Of a stretch of 64,000 bases of DNA, positions 15,875 through 23,466 are shown piece by piece. Each line of letters starts with the position of its first letter. Positions within the stretch are counted from its first letter, which is position 1. A program made the translations under genes and the position numbers. Below the pieces are notes generated by a model, which was not told where the DNA came from, made no database searches, and was given only the letters and a program-made list of their open reading frames with translations. Source of the stretch: Streptomyces vinaceus (GTDB lineage Bacteria > Actinomycetota > Actinomycetes > Streptomycetales > Streptomycetaceae); NCBI RefSeq assembly GCF_008704935.1, contig NZ_CP023692.1, positions 7,169,501 through 7,233,500 of the forward strand. Reading direction: 5' to 3'.

Positions 15875-16285
15875 ATGTCGTTCACCTCTGCCCTGATCAC
15901 TGTCCAACTGGACGCGGTGAGGGGCCGTTTGCCGCTCCTCGCGCGGTTCACGTACGACGGCCGGGACCCGTACGCGGTCCGGGCCACGTTCCTGGACGGC
16001 GCCACGCCCTTGGCCCGTTGGCACTTCGACCGGCAGATGCTCGCCGACGGACTCCACCGTCCGGTGGGCGAGGGTGACGTCGCGTTCTGCCCCCACAGCG
16101 CGGCCGGAGCCGACGAGCTCCGCATCGCCTTGCGGGGCCCCGCCGCGCAGCGGGAAGGGGAGGCCGTCCTCTTCGTGGAGGCCCGGGCGCTCAAGGACTT
16201 CCTGCACCAGACGTACGCCGTCACCGGCGCGGGGGAGGAGTTCCTCGACGTCGACAAGCTCCTCGACGATTTGCTGGCCCGCTGA
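15875..16285 (+). CDS. SsgA-family sporulation/cell division regulator
   Basis: This 136-residue protein belongs to the SsgA-like proteins, which are restricted to sporulating actinomycetes and steer septum and spore-wall assembly. Family marks are RFTYDGRDPYAVRATF, WHFDRQMLADGL, the GDV that follows, and FLHQTYAVTGAGEE near the C-terminus. The length equals that of other family members. GGAGG at 15863-15867 fixes the ATG at 15875. The gene is divergent from the phosphatase and followed by a strong terminator. I cannot say which SsgA subgroup it belongs to. Confidence 0.9.
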   Translation: MSFTSALITVQLDAVRGRLPLLARFTYDGRDPYAVRATFLDGATPLARWHFDRQMLADGLHRPVGEGDVAFCPHSAAGADELRIALRGPAAQREGEAVLFVEARALKDFLHQTYAVTGAGEEFLDVDKLLDDLLAR

Positions 16286-16346
16286 CGCGCGGGTGGGCTG
16301 ACGCGCGGGTGGCGGACGCGGGATCGTCCACGCGGGAGGTCCGGAC

Positions 16347-16389
16347 GTGCGTCGGTCCCGAACCCCGGACGGGTTCGGGACCGACGCAC
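16347..16389. terminator. Bidirectional hairpin terminator
   Basis: A perfect 19-base inverted repeat (16347-16365 and 16371-16389) with a 5-base loop sits between the converging SsgA-like and CsbD genes. Confidence 0.88.
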
Positions 16390-16419
16390 TGTTCCGATCT
16401 GCTCAGCGGTGTGGTCAGG

Positions 16420-16593
16420 TCACCGCTTGAACATGTCCTTCATCTTCTCCTTGGCCTGGCGGGCATCGCCCTTCGCGGCCTCGCCGCGGCCCTCGGCGGT
16501 CAGCCGCTCGTTGCCGACCAGGCGCCCTGCCGTTTCCTTGAGCTTGCCCTCGGCCTGCTCGGTCTTGGCCTTGCCCTTCTCGTCCTTCGACAC
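16420..16593 (-). CDS. CsbD family stress protein
   Basis: This 57-residue, highly charged protein reads from a GTG at 16593 as SKDEKGKAKTEQAEGKLKET and continues through GRLVGNERLTAEG to QAKEKMKDMFKR. This is the CsbD fold family. CsbD is induced by the general stress sigma factor SigB in Bacillus and is frequent in actinobacteria; its molecular role is unknown. GGGAG lies about 10 bases upstream of the GTG. A SigB-like promoter lies at 16641-16664. Confidence 0.85.
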   Translation of the reverse strand: MSKDEKGKAKTEQAEGKLKETAGRLVGNERLTAEGRGEAAKGDARQAKEKMKDMFKR

Positions 16594-16640
16594 AGCTGAT
16601 CACTCCCTGGAAGTGCGGGGAACTGCTTGCCCTGCGCGTC

Positions 16641-16664
16641 TGACCCGGATCGCCGACGGCAAAC
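16641..16664 (-). promoter_or_regulatory. SigB-like promoter of the CsbD gene
   Basis: On the minus strand GTTT (16664-16661) is followed after exactly 14 bases by GGGTCA (16646-16641). This is close to the GTTT-N14-16-GGGTAY consensus of SigB-family promoters and lies about 50 bases ahead of the start codon. Confidence 0.5.
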
Positions 16665-16686
16665 GTGGCCGGCTCGTCCGGCCGGA

Positions 16687-17205
16687 TCACAGGGATGCCA
16701 GCCAGGCTGACGCCTCGTCGGGGTGGCCGAAGCGCAGGGTGTCGAGGGGTGCGAAGCGGGGATCGTGGACACGGCGCTCGACTTCGCGGTGCCGGGTCGC
16801 GTGTTGCGACCAGGCCCACCACGCGGGGTGCTCCCGGCTCAGCCAGTCCCTCCAGGTCTCCCTGTTGCCGCCGAACAGGGCCTCGCGTGTGACGGTGCGC
16901 CGGAGGGACCGGCGCAGCACCCGGGGCATGATGACGCGTTTGGGGTAGTCCAGCCACACCACGGTGTCGGCCCGGTTCCACAGCAGGTCACGGACCTCCG
17001 GATAGCCGAGGGAGTCGATGATCCACCGCGGTCCGGCGGTGAGCGCCGAGACGTCCTCGGAGAACGTGTCGTTGGTGGCCCAGTCGGGTCCGTCGAAGTA
17101 CAGCGCGTCCATCTCGTGGTACGGCAGGCCCAGTCGGTCGCTCAGGGTCCGGGCGAGCGTGGATTTGCCGGCGCCGGTGACACCCACCACCAAGATCCGC
17201 TGCAC
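16687..17205 (-). CDS. P-loop kinase-like protein (adenylate-kinase/topology-modulation type)
   Basis: This 172-residue protein has a Walker A GVTGAGKST at residues 8-16 and the YHEMDALYFDGPDWA segment seen in small AAA-type proteins annotated as shikimate/adenylate-kinase-like or DNA topology modulation proteins. VVWLDYPKRVIMPRVLRRSL contains the lid and base-contact region, and the C-terminus is rich in Trp and Arg. It probably phosphorylates a small substrate; which one is unknown. The start is GTG at 17205, with no strong ribosome binding site. It lies downstream of a hydrolase remnant on the same strand. Confidence 0.75.
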   Translation of the reverse strand: MQRILVVGVTGAGKSTLARTLSDRLGLPYHEMDALYFDGPDWATNDTFSEDVSALTAGPRWIIDSLGYPEVRDLLWNRADTVVWLDYPKRVIMPRVLRRSLRRTVTREALFGGNRETWRDWLSREHPAWWAWSQHATRHREVERRVHDPRFAPLDTLRFGHPDEASAWLASL

Positions 17206-17220
17206 GGGTGCACCCTACCC

Positions 17221-17345
17221 GGGCACCGGAGGGCGTCATCAGTGGCGCGGGCGGCTTGCTCGATGAGGCGGATGGTGGCGCTCGGCAGGCCGGCGGCGAA
17301 CGCGGCCCGGAACTCCTCCCCGTCCAGGTACAGATCGGTACCTGT
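17221..17345 (-). pseudogene. Remnant of a second alpha/beta hydrolase
   Basis: The gap between the kinase-like gene and the hydrolase gene reads, in one minus-strand frame, TDLYLDGEEFRAAFAAGLPS and a degenerate tail. This aligns with FLFLDRERFAASFAADVPAA of the adjacent intact hydrolase and with the DLYLD..F..VFAADLP motif common in that family. No start codon or catalytic segments accompany it, so it looks like the leftover middle of a paralogue. Confidence 0.5.
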
Positions 17346-17385
17346 GGTGCCGGCGGGGCCAGTCGGCGCAGGCGGCGGCGTGCGG

Positions 17386-18084
17386 TCAGGAGTGGGCGTC
17401 GAGGCCGTGCGCGGCCCGGGCGATGACGGCCGCCACGACGGCCGGGCGGGAGACGTAGACGGCGTGGCTGCCGGGGGTCTCGGTGACCGTCGCCCCGACC
17501 CGCTCGGACATGGCGCGCTGGGCGGCCGGCGGGATCATGCGGTCGTCGGTGGCGACCAGGTACCACGACGGCTTGGTCTGCCAGGCCGGTTCGGAGACCG
17601 CCCCGTCGAGGGCGCCGACGCCCCAGGGGACCTGCGAGTCGGCCATGAACGCGGCCGTCGCTGCGGGGACGTCGGCGGCGAAGGAAGCCGCGAAGCGCTC
17701 CCGGTCCAGGAAGAGGAAGCCGTCCTGGGGCGGCAGGATCGGCGGGACCGGCGCACCGGGCGCCGGATCGGCGATCAGGGAGCCGACCGACTCGCCCTTG
17801 TCCGGAGCGAACGCGGCGATGTAGGCGAGCGCGGCGACGTTCGGGTGGTGGCCGGCCTCGGTGATGACGACCCCGCCGTAGGAGTGGCCGACCAGCACGG
17901 CCGGGCCGTCGAGGCCGTCCAGGATCTGGCGGGTGGCGGCGACGTCCCCGGCCAGCGAGTGGGTCGTGTTCTGGACGACGGCCACCCGGTAGCCGTCAGC
18001 GGTCAGGTGCTCGTAGACCCCCTGCCAGCCCGATCCGTCCACGAAGCCGCCGTGCACGAGCACGATGTTCTTGATCGTTGCCAT
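17386..18084 (-). CDS. Alpha/beta hydrolase
   Basis: This 232-residue esterase-like hydrolase begins IKNIVLVHGGFVDGSGW, the oxyanion-hole HGG segment. The nucleophile elbow is GHSYGG (about 66-71). The likely acid is in LVATDDRMIPP and the histidine in TPGSHAVYVSRP. This is the plant-type salicylate/hydroxynitrile-lyase-like branch, commonly annotated alpha/beta fold hydrolase in streptomycetes. The ATG at 18084 gives the family length. It follows the HTH/NB-ARC regulator gene on the same strand, 130 bases away. The substrate is unknown. Confidence 0.88.
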   Translation of the reverse strand: MATIKNIVLVHGGFVDGSGWQGVYEHLTADGYRVAVVQNTTHSLAGDVAATRQILDGLDGPAVLVGHSYGGVVITEAGHHPNVAALAYIAAFAPDKGESVGSLIADPAPGAPVPPILPPQDGFLFLDRERFAASFAADVPAATAAFMADSQVPWGVGALDGAVSEPAWQTKPSWYLVATDDRMIPPAAQRAMSERVGATVTETPGSHAVYVSRPAVVAAVIARAAHGLDAHS

Positions 18085-18214
18085 GACCGTATCCGTTCGG
18101 GAGGGACAGGCCCGCTGCCTGTCCTGCGGCTCCATCCAAGCCGTTCGAGGGCCCGCAGAACACGCAGAGCAGCACGCAGAGTTGGAGCCCGGGCCAGCCC
18201 CCGCTCCGGCCGCG

Positions 18215-20488
18215 TCAGGCAGGGGCCGAGGCACTCGCCAGGGCCCGGCAGCGACCGCTGGCCGTGGCGTCACCGAAGGAGTCGAAGACCTGCGCCGCCC
18301 GTTCGTAGGCGCGGCGGCTCTCGTCCGTGCGGCCTTCTTCGGCCAGCAGGGAAGCCAGGGTCTCCAGGGCGTCCGCCTGCCGGTAGTCGGCCGCCCCGAG
18401 CTCGTCCACGAGGCCGATCCCCTCGCCGAGCGCGGTGATCGCCTCCGCTCGACGCCCCAGGTGCCGCAGGCAGGCGCCGATGCGCAGCAGTGCCAACGGC
18501 CGACTGTGCACGACGACGCTCGGCGCCATCCCCGACCCGGGGTCGTCCAGCACGGCGAGCAGCCCGAGGTAGCGCTCCAACGCCTCGGCGTAGCGCCCGT
18601 CGTCGAAAAGGCACTTGGTGATGGCGGCGTTGCTCTGGACGTAGGAGTCGATGTCCCTGATGGACCGGAACATCTGCGCCGCCCGCGAGGACGACTCGAT
18701 CGCCGCGTCGCGCCGGCCGAGCAGCAGGAGTGCCTCCGCGGTGTACTCGTGTGCCCAGGCGATCTGCGCGGTGGCACCGGCCCGGTTGGCCAGCTCCAGC
18801 GCCTCGCCCGCGTACCGCAGGATCGCCTCCGGGTCACCGGGCGGCACCGAGTGGACCCAGGCCAGGTAGTTCAGCTGGGTCGCCCCCTGCGCCGGGTCGC
18901 CGAGGGCGCCGGCGGCCTCCGCTCCCAGAGTGAAGACCTCGTGCCAGTGCGGGCCGTGCGCCCACCGGTCGGAGAACCAGTGCATCGACTCCGCGCAGTC
19001 GAGGACGAGGGAGTGCCGGCCGCCACCCGCCGCCGCGCGGAGCGCTCCGAGCCAGTTGTCCACGTTGACCCGCAGCCACCCGTCGGCCTCCTCCATGGAG
19101 GACGGGACGGCGAGATCGGGATCGGGCCGGTCGGGCCGGCCGTAGCCGGGCTCGAACCACCGCCCGGACATCGTCGCCATCCGCAGCAGCCAGGACGTCA
19201 CCCTCTCCTCCAGCATCTCGCGTCCGCTCGCGCTCTCCTCCTCCTGGAGCCGGTCGCGCGCGAACAGGCGGACGAGGTCGTGGAACCGGTATCGGCCCGC
19301 GGCGCCGTCCTGCAGCAGGCCCAGGTCGACGAGCTCGTCGAGGGCGTCCCAGGCGTCCGCGAGCGGCATCCCGCCGACGACGGCCGTCAGAGCGGCGTCG
19401 AGATCCCGGCCGGGTACCACGGCGAGGTTACGGAACACCCGGCGCGTGGAGTCGGCGAGCTGCTCGTACGACATTCCGAAGGCGTTGGCGATCTTGAGGT
19501 CGCCGGCCTTGAACTGCTCCAGGCGACGCTCCTCGTCGGCCAGCCGGGCGGCGAGGTGCGCGGCGTCCCAGTCGGGGCGGCTGAGCAGCCGGTTGCCGAT
19601 GATCCGCAGCGCCAGGGGCAGCCCTCCGCACAACTCGGCGAGCCGGGCGAGCGTCGATTCCTCGTCCCGTGCCGAGCGCTCGCCCAGGATGCCGGTCAGC
19701 AGTTCCGTGGACTCCGGCAACGGCAGGGGGCCCAGGGCGAGTCTGCGGACCCCCTCCAACCCCGCCAGCAACCGCCGCGTGGTGATCAGCGCCCTGCTCG
19801 CGCCTCCTCCCGGCAGCAGCGGGCGCACCTGCTCCTCGGAGGCCGCGTTGTCGAGGACGACCAGGACACGCCTGTCCCTCAGCAGCGAGCGGTACAAGGA
19901 GGCGCGCTCGTGGGGGTCGGCCGGGAGGTGCTGGTCGGCGACGCCGAGCGCCCGCAGCAGCAGCCGTAGCGCGGCGTCGGCGGCCAGGGGCCGCTGGGAC
20001 ATGCCGAACAGGTCCAGGAACAGTACTCCGTCCGGAAAGCTCGGCCGCACGGAATGCGCGGCACGGACGGCGAACGTGGTCTTGCCCAGTCCGGCGGAAC
20101 CGGTGACGAGCCCCACGACACCGACGCCCGGCGAACTCTCGGCGTACACCAGCTCGCTCAGCCAGACCAGTTCCTCGCCGCGGCCGGTGAAGTCCTCGAC
20201 CGATCGGGGCAGTTCGCACAGCCCGCTGCGCCGCGTCCAGTGGTCCCGCAGCCGACCGTCGCGCGCCAGCTCGATCAGCCTCGCGCGGCCGCTCCCGGCC
20301 AGCTTCAGCGCGTCCGCCAGGGCCGTCACGGTCCGGGCCTGGGGTCCCTTGCTCCGTCCGCGCTCCATGTCCGACAGGGTCCGGGCGCTGACGCCCGATA
20401 CCTCGGCCAGCTGCTCCAGCGTCAGCCGCGCCGCGCGGCGGTGGCCCCGTAGCACCTCCCCGAAACCGGGGAGCTCCGTCTCGCTCAT
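18215..20488 (-). CDS. HTH-NB-ARC-TPR transcriptional regulator (STAND ATPase)
   Basis: This 757-residue protein starts with an XRE-type helix-turn-helix (residues 9-66, LTLEQLAEVSGVSARTLSDM). It is followed by an NB-ARC ATPase with Walker A GSAGLGKTT (130-138), Walker B VLVVLDNA (D213) and the GLPL motif CGGLPLALRIIGNRL. The C-terminal half is a helical TPR array (about residues 520-745). Such STAND regulators bind DNA and are switched by nucleotide and ligand; several control secondary metabolism in Streptomyces. The ATG lies 4 bases after the stop of the flavin monooxygenase gene, so the two are co-transcribed. The ligand is unknown. Confidence 0.88.
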   Translation of the reverse strand: MSETELPGFGEVLRGHRRAARLTLEQLAEVSGVSARTLSDMERGRSKGPQARTVTALADALKLAGSGRARLIELARDGRLRDHWTRRSGLCELPRSVEDFTGRGEELVWLSELVYAESSPGVGVVGLVTGSAGLGKTTFAVRAAHSVRPSFPDGVLFLDLFGMSQRPLAADAALRLLLRALGVADQHLPADPHERASLYRSLLRDRRVLVVLDNAASEEQVRPLLPGGGASRALITTRRLLAGLEGVRRLALGPLPLPESTELLTGILGERSARDEESTLARLAELCGGLPLALRIIGNRLLSRPDWDAAHLAARLADEERRLEQFKAGDLKIANAFGMSYEQLADSTRRVFRNLAVVPGRDLDAALTAVVGGMPLADAWDALDELVDLGLLQDGAAGRYRFHDLVRLFARDRLQEEESASGREMLEERVTSWLLRMATMSGRWFEPGYGRPDRPDPDLAVPSSMEEADGWLRVNVDNWLGALRAAAGGGRHSLVLDCAESMHWFSDRWAHGPHWHEVFTLGAEAAGALGDPAQGATQLNYLAWVHSVPPGDPEAILRYAGEALELANRAGATAQIAWAHEYTAEALLLLGRRDAAIESSSRAAQMFRSIRDIDSYVQSNAAITKCLFDDGRYAEALERYLGLLAVLDDPGSGMAPSVVVHSRPLALLRIGACLRHLGRRAEAITALGEGIGLVDELGAADYRQADALETLASLLAEEGRTDESRRAYERAAQVFDSFGDATASGRCRALASASAPA

Positions 20489-20492
20489 GGAG

Positions 20493-21746
20493 TCACTCCC
20501 GGTCGGTGGCGGTGGCCCGGACGGTCCAGGACGAGTCGGCGTTGACCTGGGCCACGGTGGCCCCGCCCAGCTTCTTGTAGTGGGTCGCGATCGACCGAGC
20601 CCGCCCGGCGGGCAGGGCTGCGCCGTGCTCCTCGGCCCGCGCGATGATCTCTTCCGGCCCCAGGTTGCGGTTGGCCAGTACGATCGCGTTGACCACCGGC
20701 CGGCGCATCCGGTCGTAGCGGCGCAGCGCGGTCACGGGATCGTCGTCCCGGGCCAGGCACCAGGCCAGTACGCGGGTGTCGACGACGGACTGCGATCCTC
20801 CGTTCATGCCCATGGGGTACATGGGGTGTGCCGCGTCGCCGAGGAGGGTGACCCGCCCGAAGCTCCAGCGGGTCAGGGGATCGCGGTCGAGCATCGGGTA
20901 CTCGAAGATCGCCGAGGAGCGCTCGGCGAGCGCCGTGACGTCGATCCAGGGCAACCGCCAAGGCGACAGCCCGGCGCGGGCCTCGGCCTCGGTGACCCGA
21001 CGGCCGGGACCTTCCGCCGGCGGGGCGGACGGCCCGTGCCGGACCTCCAGCACCCAGTTCACCAGGGCATCGCCGCCGGCGGTCGCGGGGTCCTCGATCG
21101 GGTAGGCGACGAACTTCGCGCCCGGGGTGCCCCCGGCCACCACGATCGAACGGCCGTCGAGGAGCTGCGGGTGGGACGCGACCCCGCGCCACATGTGGAC
21201 GCCGTTCCCCTTCGGGGGGCCCTCGCGCGGGAAGAGGCGGGCGCGGACCGAGGAGTCGATGCCGTCGGCCCCGACCAGTACGTCGGCGTCATCGGTCACG
21301 GGCAGCCCGCTCGACCGGTCCAGGAAGTGCGCGCGAACGCCACCCGAGGTCTCCTCGTACCTCTGGAAGAGCAGGCCGGTACGGACCGCGTCCGGCCCCA
21401 GCCGCCCGCGCACCGCCGACAGCAGCAGCATCTGCAGAGCCCCGCGGTGGACGGAGTACTGCGGCCAGCGGTACCCGGCAGCGCGCCCCAAAGGCTCCTC
21501 CCAGACCACCTCGCCCGCCCGGTCGCGGTAGCTCAGCCGGGCCGGGGGCAGCGCGACGGAGTCCAGCTCGCGGTCCAGGCCGAGTCCGGAGAGTTCCCGG
21601 ACGGCGTGCGGCAGCAGGTTGATGCCCACGCCGACCGCCTCGATCGTCCGGGCGGCTTCGTACACCCGTGGCTCGAAGCCGGCGGCGTGCAGGCTCAGCG
21701 CACAGGTCAACCCGGCGATACCGCCGCCGACGACGGTCACTTTCAT
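20493..21746 (-). CDS. FAD-dependent aromatic-type monooxygenase
   Basis: This 417-residue class A flavoprotein monooxygenase has the FAD Rossmann motif VGGGIAGL (6-13), the DG motif at 161-162 (VGADGIDSSVRARLF) and the GD motif GDAAHPMYPMGMNGG (303-317). The combination GVGINLLPHAVREL and MYPMGMNGGSQ is typical of the flavin-dependent oxidoreductases related to PhzS, which hydroxylate phenazines and similar aromatics with NADH and O2. The ATG at 21746 places the nucleotide fold right at the N-terminus. A LysR gene is divergent from it, the usual layout for a regulated catabolic monooxygenase. Confidence 0.9.
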   Translation of the reverse strand: MKVTVVGGGIAGLTCALSLHAAGFEPRVYEAARTIEAVGVGINLLPHAVRELSGLGLDRELDSVALPPARLSYRDRAGEVVWEEPLGRAAGYRWPQYSVHRGALQMLLLSAVRGRLGPDAVRTGLLFQRYEETSGGVRAHFLDRSSGLPVTDDADVLVGADGIDSSVRARLFPREGPPKGNGVHMWRGVASHPQLLDGRSIVVAGGTPGAKFVAYPIEDPATAGGDALVNWVLEVRHGPSAPPAEGPGRRVTEAEARAGLSPWRLPWIDVTALAERSSAIFEYPMLDRDPLTRWSFGRVTLLGDAAHPMYPMGMNGGSQSVVDTRVLAWCLARDDDPVTALRRYDRMRRPVVNAIVLANRNLGPEEIIARAEEHGAALPAGRARSIATHYKKLGGATVAQVNADSSWTVRATATDRE

Positions 21747-21958
21747 CGGTCCGTCCTCGCCCTTCGCCGGGGCCACGGGCATGGCCGACGGTCTCGTACC
21801 ACCCTCGGCACCTGGGCCGCGTACGTCCAATACACAGGAGTGATGGCAGCGGTCACGGCCCATGATGGCACCGGGGAGTGCCGCACAGGGCGTGAACGGC
21901 AACGCCGACATGGGGCACAACCAGGTTGCTTGATCGCGTAGTTGATAGTTTTGCGGTC
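21747..21958. promoter_or_regulatory. Divergent control region between monooxygenase and LysR genes
   Basis: The 212-base divergent intergenic region should hold the LysR binding site. I see TTGAT repeated directly at 21930-21934 and 21942-21946, just before a TAGTTT (21946-21951) that could be the LysR gene's -10. This is only suggestive. Confidence 0.35.
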
Positions 21959-22849
21959 ATGGAGCTCCGTACCCTTGAGTACTTCGTCGCGGTGGCGGAG
22001 GAGCGGTCGTTCACGAAGGCGGCGGCCCGGTGCCATGTGGTGCAGCCCGCGATCAGCCAGCAGATCCAGGCCCTGGAGAAGGAGCTGGGTGAGCCCCTGT
22101 TCGAACGGCTGCCCCGGCAGGTGGTCCTCACCTCCGGCGGCGTCGCCCTGCTGCCGCACGCCCGGGCCTGCCTGGCGGCGGCCGCGTCCGCGGTGCTGGA
22201 GTTCGCCGACCGTTCCGGTCTGCTCAGCGGCTCGCTCTCGCTGGGGACGGTCGGCGGTCTTGAAGGCACGCTCGTGCCAAGCCTGTTGGGGGAGTACCAC
22301 CGGCGCCATCCCCGGGTCGCGGTGAGTCTCAGGGGGGCGTCGAGCCCCGCCCTGGTCGCGAAGGTGCGCGAGGGGGAGATCGACGCGGCCGTGGTCGCGG
22401 GACCGCCGGACGGCGAGCCCGCCGGCGTCGCCTCGCGCGTGCTCCTGGAGGACCGGATCGTCGCCGTCCTCCCTGCCGGAAGCCGGTCCGCGGAGCTGGC
22501 GAACCTTCCGATGACCCTCGACGAGTTGGTCCGCGGGCCCGTCATCAGCTACGGCCCCGACAGCGGTGTGCACGCGTACATCCGCGAGGCCTTCGCCGCG
22601 AGGCGACTGCGGCTGGACATCGCCTACGCGACGAACGACGTCGCCCTCCAACTCGCCCTGGTCGCCGAGGGCATCGGCATCGCCCTCACCTCCCATGCCA
22701 GTCCGGTCCTGGTCGCGGACCCGCGGTTCGCCGTCGTGCCGCTGGAGCCGGCCATCCGATTGCGGAAGGTGTTCGTATGGCGCGCGGGCGCCCGGGCGAG
22801 TGCGCCGCTCAGGGCGTTGCTCGACCTGTGGACCGAACTGTCCGCGTGA
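21959..22849 (+). CDS. LysR family transcriptional regulator
   Basis: This 296-residue protein is a standard LysR activator. The winged HTH is at residues 1-60 (LEYFVAVAEERSFTKAAARC, then VVQPAISQQIQALEKELG), and the substrate-binding co-inducer domain runs from about 90 to 290 (LSLGTVGGLEGTLVPSLL). The ATG at 21959 starts exactly at the family's N-terminus. It faces away from the flavin monooxygenase and is the likely regulator of the monooxygenase/NB-ARC pair, responding to an aromatic effector. That link is inferred from position. Confidence 0.92.
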   Translation: MELRTLEYFVAVAEERSFTKAAARCHVVQPAISQQIQALEKELGEPLFERLPRQVVLTSGGVALLPHARACLAAAASAVLEFADRSGLLSGSLSLGTVGGLEGTLVPSLLGEYHRRHPRVAVSLRGASSPALVAKVREGEIDAAVVAGPPDGEPAGVASRVLLEDRIVAVLPAGSRSAELANLPMTLDELVRGPVISYGPDSGVHAYIREAFAARRLRLDIAYATNDVALQLALVAEGIGIALTSHASPVLVADPRFAVVPLEPAIRLRKVFVWRAGARASAPLRALLDLWTELSA

Positions 22850-22986
22850 CCCGAGCCGGGGCGGCGGCCGGGTCCACCGAGACCGCATCCGACGTTCCGT
22901 GCAGGGGAGTTGTCCGCCCGCCGTTCCCGTGAAACCCTGCGTTCCTCCCGGCCCGAGCCACCACGGTCGCCACCCGACGCCGGTCA

Positions 22987-23017
22987 TTGACGCCGTCGAG
23001 CCGGCCTGCGCTAGGTT
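22987..23017 (+). promoter_or_regulatory. Candidate promoter of a leaderless transcript
   Basis: TTGACG (22987-22992) and TAGGTT (23012-23017) are 19 bases apart. The -10 ends 7 bases before the ATG at 23025, so transcription would start at or next to the start codon. There is no Shine-Dalgarno sequence. Confidence 0.45.
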
Positions 23018-23024
23018 CACTGCC

Positions 23025-23441
23025 ATGAACGTCACCCCCATGAACGCGTTGGCGCAGGTCTACGACCGGGAGTTCCGGGTGCGCGGCCTGCGTCAACAAG
23101 GCTGGGGACGGGGGCTGATGGCCGTAGCCGTGCTGATCTGGCTCTGGCTGGGCTACCTGCTCGTCTTCCCCTTCAGCGTGGACCAGGGCACGCACCTCAA
23201 ATCCGTCGAGTGCGAGTCCCGCGCCTTCCACCAGGACGGGAGGTTCGCCGTGTCCTACCGTTCGGACACGGGGGAGCGCTGCGACGCCGAGCGGGACTGG
23301 GGACCCATCACCGCAGGTCTCCTGCTCTCGCTCCCCTTCGCGGTCCTCGGCACCGGCCTGTACGTGTCGGGCACCTCGACGCTCCGCACCGCCGCGTACG
23401 CAGCGGACATCGCCCGCTTGAACGCCACCAAGGAGATCTGA
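23025..23441 (+). CDS. Uncharacterised membrane protein with two helices
   Basis: This 138-residue protein has membrane helices at about residues 30-51 (LMAVAVLIWLWLGYLLVFPF) and 95-117 (LLLSLPFAVLGTGLYVSGTS). The external loop carries two cysteines (SVECESRAF and GERCDAERD) that could pair outside the cell. I do not recognise a family. The likely leaderless start at 23025 follows a plausible promoter. It converges on the MurE-type gene 25 bases away. Confidence 0.65.
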   Translation: MNVTPMNALAQVYDREFRVRGLRQQGWGRGLMAVAVLIWLWLGYLLVFPFSVDQGTHLKSVECESRAFHQDGRFAVSYRSDTGERCDAERDWGPITAGLLLSLPFAVLGTGLYVSGTSTLRTAAYAADIARLNATKEI

Positions 23442-23466
23442 CCCTCGGCAGCCGAGAAGGCGAGCG

